Assembly: GCA_965223305.1 (NCBI GenBank)
Contig: CBDCWT010000036.1
Location: 1-64,000 of the forward strand
Direction of reading: 5' to 3'
DNA from: CBDCWT01 sp965223305
Lineage (GTDB): Bacteria > Planctomycetota > Planctomycetia > Pirellulales > Pirellulaceae
DNA length: 64,000 bases
Made by a program: the position numbers and the translations under genes. Within the stretch, counting starts at the first letter, position 1; every line of letters starts with the position of its first letter. This document shows, in pieces, positions 63,154 to 64,000 of the stretch. The notes below the pieces were generated by a model. That model searched no databases. It was not told the origin of the DNA and worked only from the letters and a program-made list of their open reading frames with translations.

Positions 63154-64000
63154 ATGTTCGGCTTTGAACTTGGATTCGACAAACCGCTCTATCTACTGCT
63201 GTTGGCACTGCTGCCTGCGCTGTGGCTGTTGAGCTTCCAAAGTCTTTCTGGTCTGGGGAGGGTTCGCCGCTTGGTCGCCCTGGGCCTGCGCACAGTTGTC
63301 TTGGTGGCGATTATTCTCGCGCTGGCGGAAGTCCAGACTTTGCGAACCAGTGACAAAATCACTGTCATTTACCTGCTGGATCAGTCCGAGAGTATCCCGC
63401 TCGAAAAGCGTCAGGCGATGTTGGACTATGTCATCGACGACGTTGAACAACATCGCGACAGAACGCGCGAGGATCGGGCGGGAGTCATTGTGTTTGGGCG
63501 CAACGCGACGATCGAGATACCACCCTTTGACGACGACATCGTGGTGCTTGGCGGAATCGAGAGCTACATCAGCCTCAGCACCGACGCCACGAATCTGGAG
63601 GGTGCCCTAAAGCTTGCCCAAGCTTCCTTCAGCGAAGACTCGGCCAAACGCATCGTTATCGTCACAGACGGAAACGAAAACATGGGCGATGCGCGGTCCA
63701 TCGCTGCGTCGATGGCTGATGACGGCATCGGCATTGATGTCGTTCCTGTCAAGCTGACTGCCAGAGCGGAGGTGGCTGTGGAGCGGATCAAGCTGCCACC
63801 CGACATCCGCAAGGGGCAGCCGCTCGAAGCCCACATCGTGATGCACAACTACGCTGACGAGCCGGTTAGTGGTCGAATCAAGATCACTCGCCGGATGGGC
63901 GCAAACGAGCAACTGCTGGGCGAACAGGAGGTCACTCTGGACCCAGGAAAGAAGGTCCTCACGTTCAATGAACAGATCGACCAGCCGGCGGTCTACACCT
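63154..64000 (+). CDS. VWA-domain membrane protein, 3' end beyond the window
   Basis: 282 codons are seen before the window edge; there is no stop. The ATG at 63154 has GGAGGG about 9 bases upstream. N-terminal hydrophobic helices (LYLLLLALLPALWLLSF and VVLVAIILALAEVQ) are followed by a VWA domain whose MIDAS is YLLDQSESI (Ser-Glu-Ser rather than Ser-x-Ser after Asp-Gln) and IVTDGNEN. The Ig-like stretch from about residue 225 (VERIKLPPDIRKGQPLEAHI) fits the large VWA/aerotolerance-like membrane proteins of planctomycetes. Confidence 0.85.
   Translation, partial: MFGFELGFDKPLYLLLLALLPALWLLSFQSLSGLGRVRRLVALGLRTVVLVAIILALAEVQTLRTSDKITVIYLLDQSESIPLEKRQAMLDYVIDDVEQHRDRTREDRAGVIVFGRNATIEIPPFDDDIVVLGGIESYISLSTDATNLEGALKLAQASFSEDSAKRIVIVTDGNENMGDARSIAASMADDGIGIDVVPVKLTARAEVAVERIKLPPDIRKGQPLEAHIVMHNYADEPVSGRIKITRRMGANEQLLGEQEVTLDPGKKVLTFNEQIDQPAVYT

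Overview
The window looks like a chromosomal segment of a planctomycete, most likely of the Pirellulales (Rhodopirellula/Pirellula relatives). The inference rests on two pairs of DUF1501 and DUF1549/DUF1553 (planctomycete cytochrome C, 'PSD1') genes, two secreted FGly-type sulfatases, a PQQ/NHL-propeller secretome, a MoxR-DUF58-BatABCD operon, moderately high G+C, and gene-poor spacers filled with GTAG-started palindromic repeats. I found no rRNA, tRNA, CRISPR array, phage or plasmid functions. Positions 1-259 hold no gene I can support.

Layout. 260-4429: a type II secretion F protein, an Ada DNA-repair protein, a secreted alpha/beta hydrolase and an NHL-type propeller. 4430-5161: composite repeats. 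5162-8732: an orphan sensor kinase (-) and an HtrA protease (+). 9448-10986: a sulfatase. 11050-19098 (-): a MoxR operon read moxR > DUF58 > DUF4381 > batA > batB > TPR (batC-like) > batD, joined by 4-bp ATGA overlaps. Its DUF58 gene is split by an IS701-family element, and the two halves rejoin in frame when the IS is removed. 19108-19332: a decayed sulfatase 3' end. 19461-24771 (+): a sigma-54 response regulator, a PQQ-propeller protein, an iduronate-sulfatase-like enzyme and a Cys/Met-metabolism PLP enzyme. 24954-28974 (-): L-rhamnose isomerase behind two tandem paralogues of a family I do not recognise. 29243-30883 (-): TerC and FetB membrane proteins. 31038-39026: two divergently arranged DUF1501/PSD1 pairs.

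39566-47936: hypothetical proteins, ApbE flavinyltransferase, a cytochrome c'-like protein, RdgB and an M20 amidohydrolase. 48471-49984: a neutral-ceramidase-like gene broken by one base. 50015-51743: an enolase-superfamily dehydratase and a small membrane protein. 51871-58582 (-): a complete oligopeptide ABC transporter (oppA-B-C-D-F order of transcription). 58760-61820: a SpoU methyltransferase, a conserved hypothetical, RpiB, and a Sua5-low-molecular-weight phosphatase fusion whose phosphatase P-loop has the arginine-phosphatase signature. 62115-64000: an NHL lipoprotein and the 5' part of a VWA membrane protein that runs off the window.

The most interesting points are the IS-split MoxR-operon gene, the Sua5-phosphatase fusion beside RpiB, an inverted REP-pair element flanked by a 97-bp duplication of a gene end, and a dense set of at least four palindromic repeat families. 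Most intergenic gaps longer than about 300 bases are explained by those repeats. No database search was possible, so family names rest on motifs I recognise.
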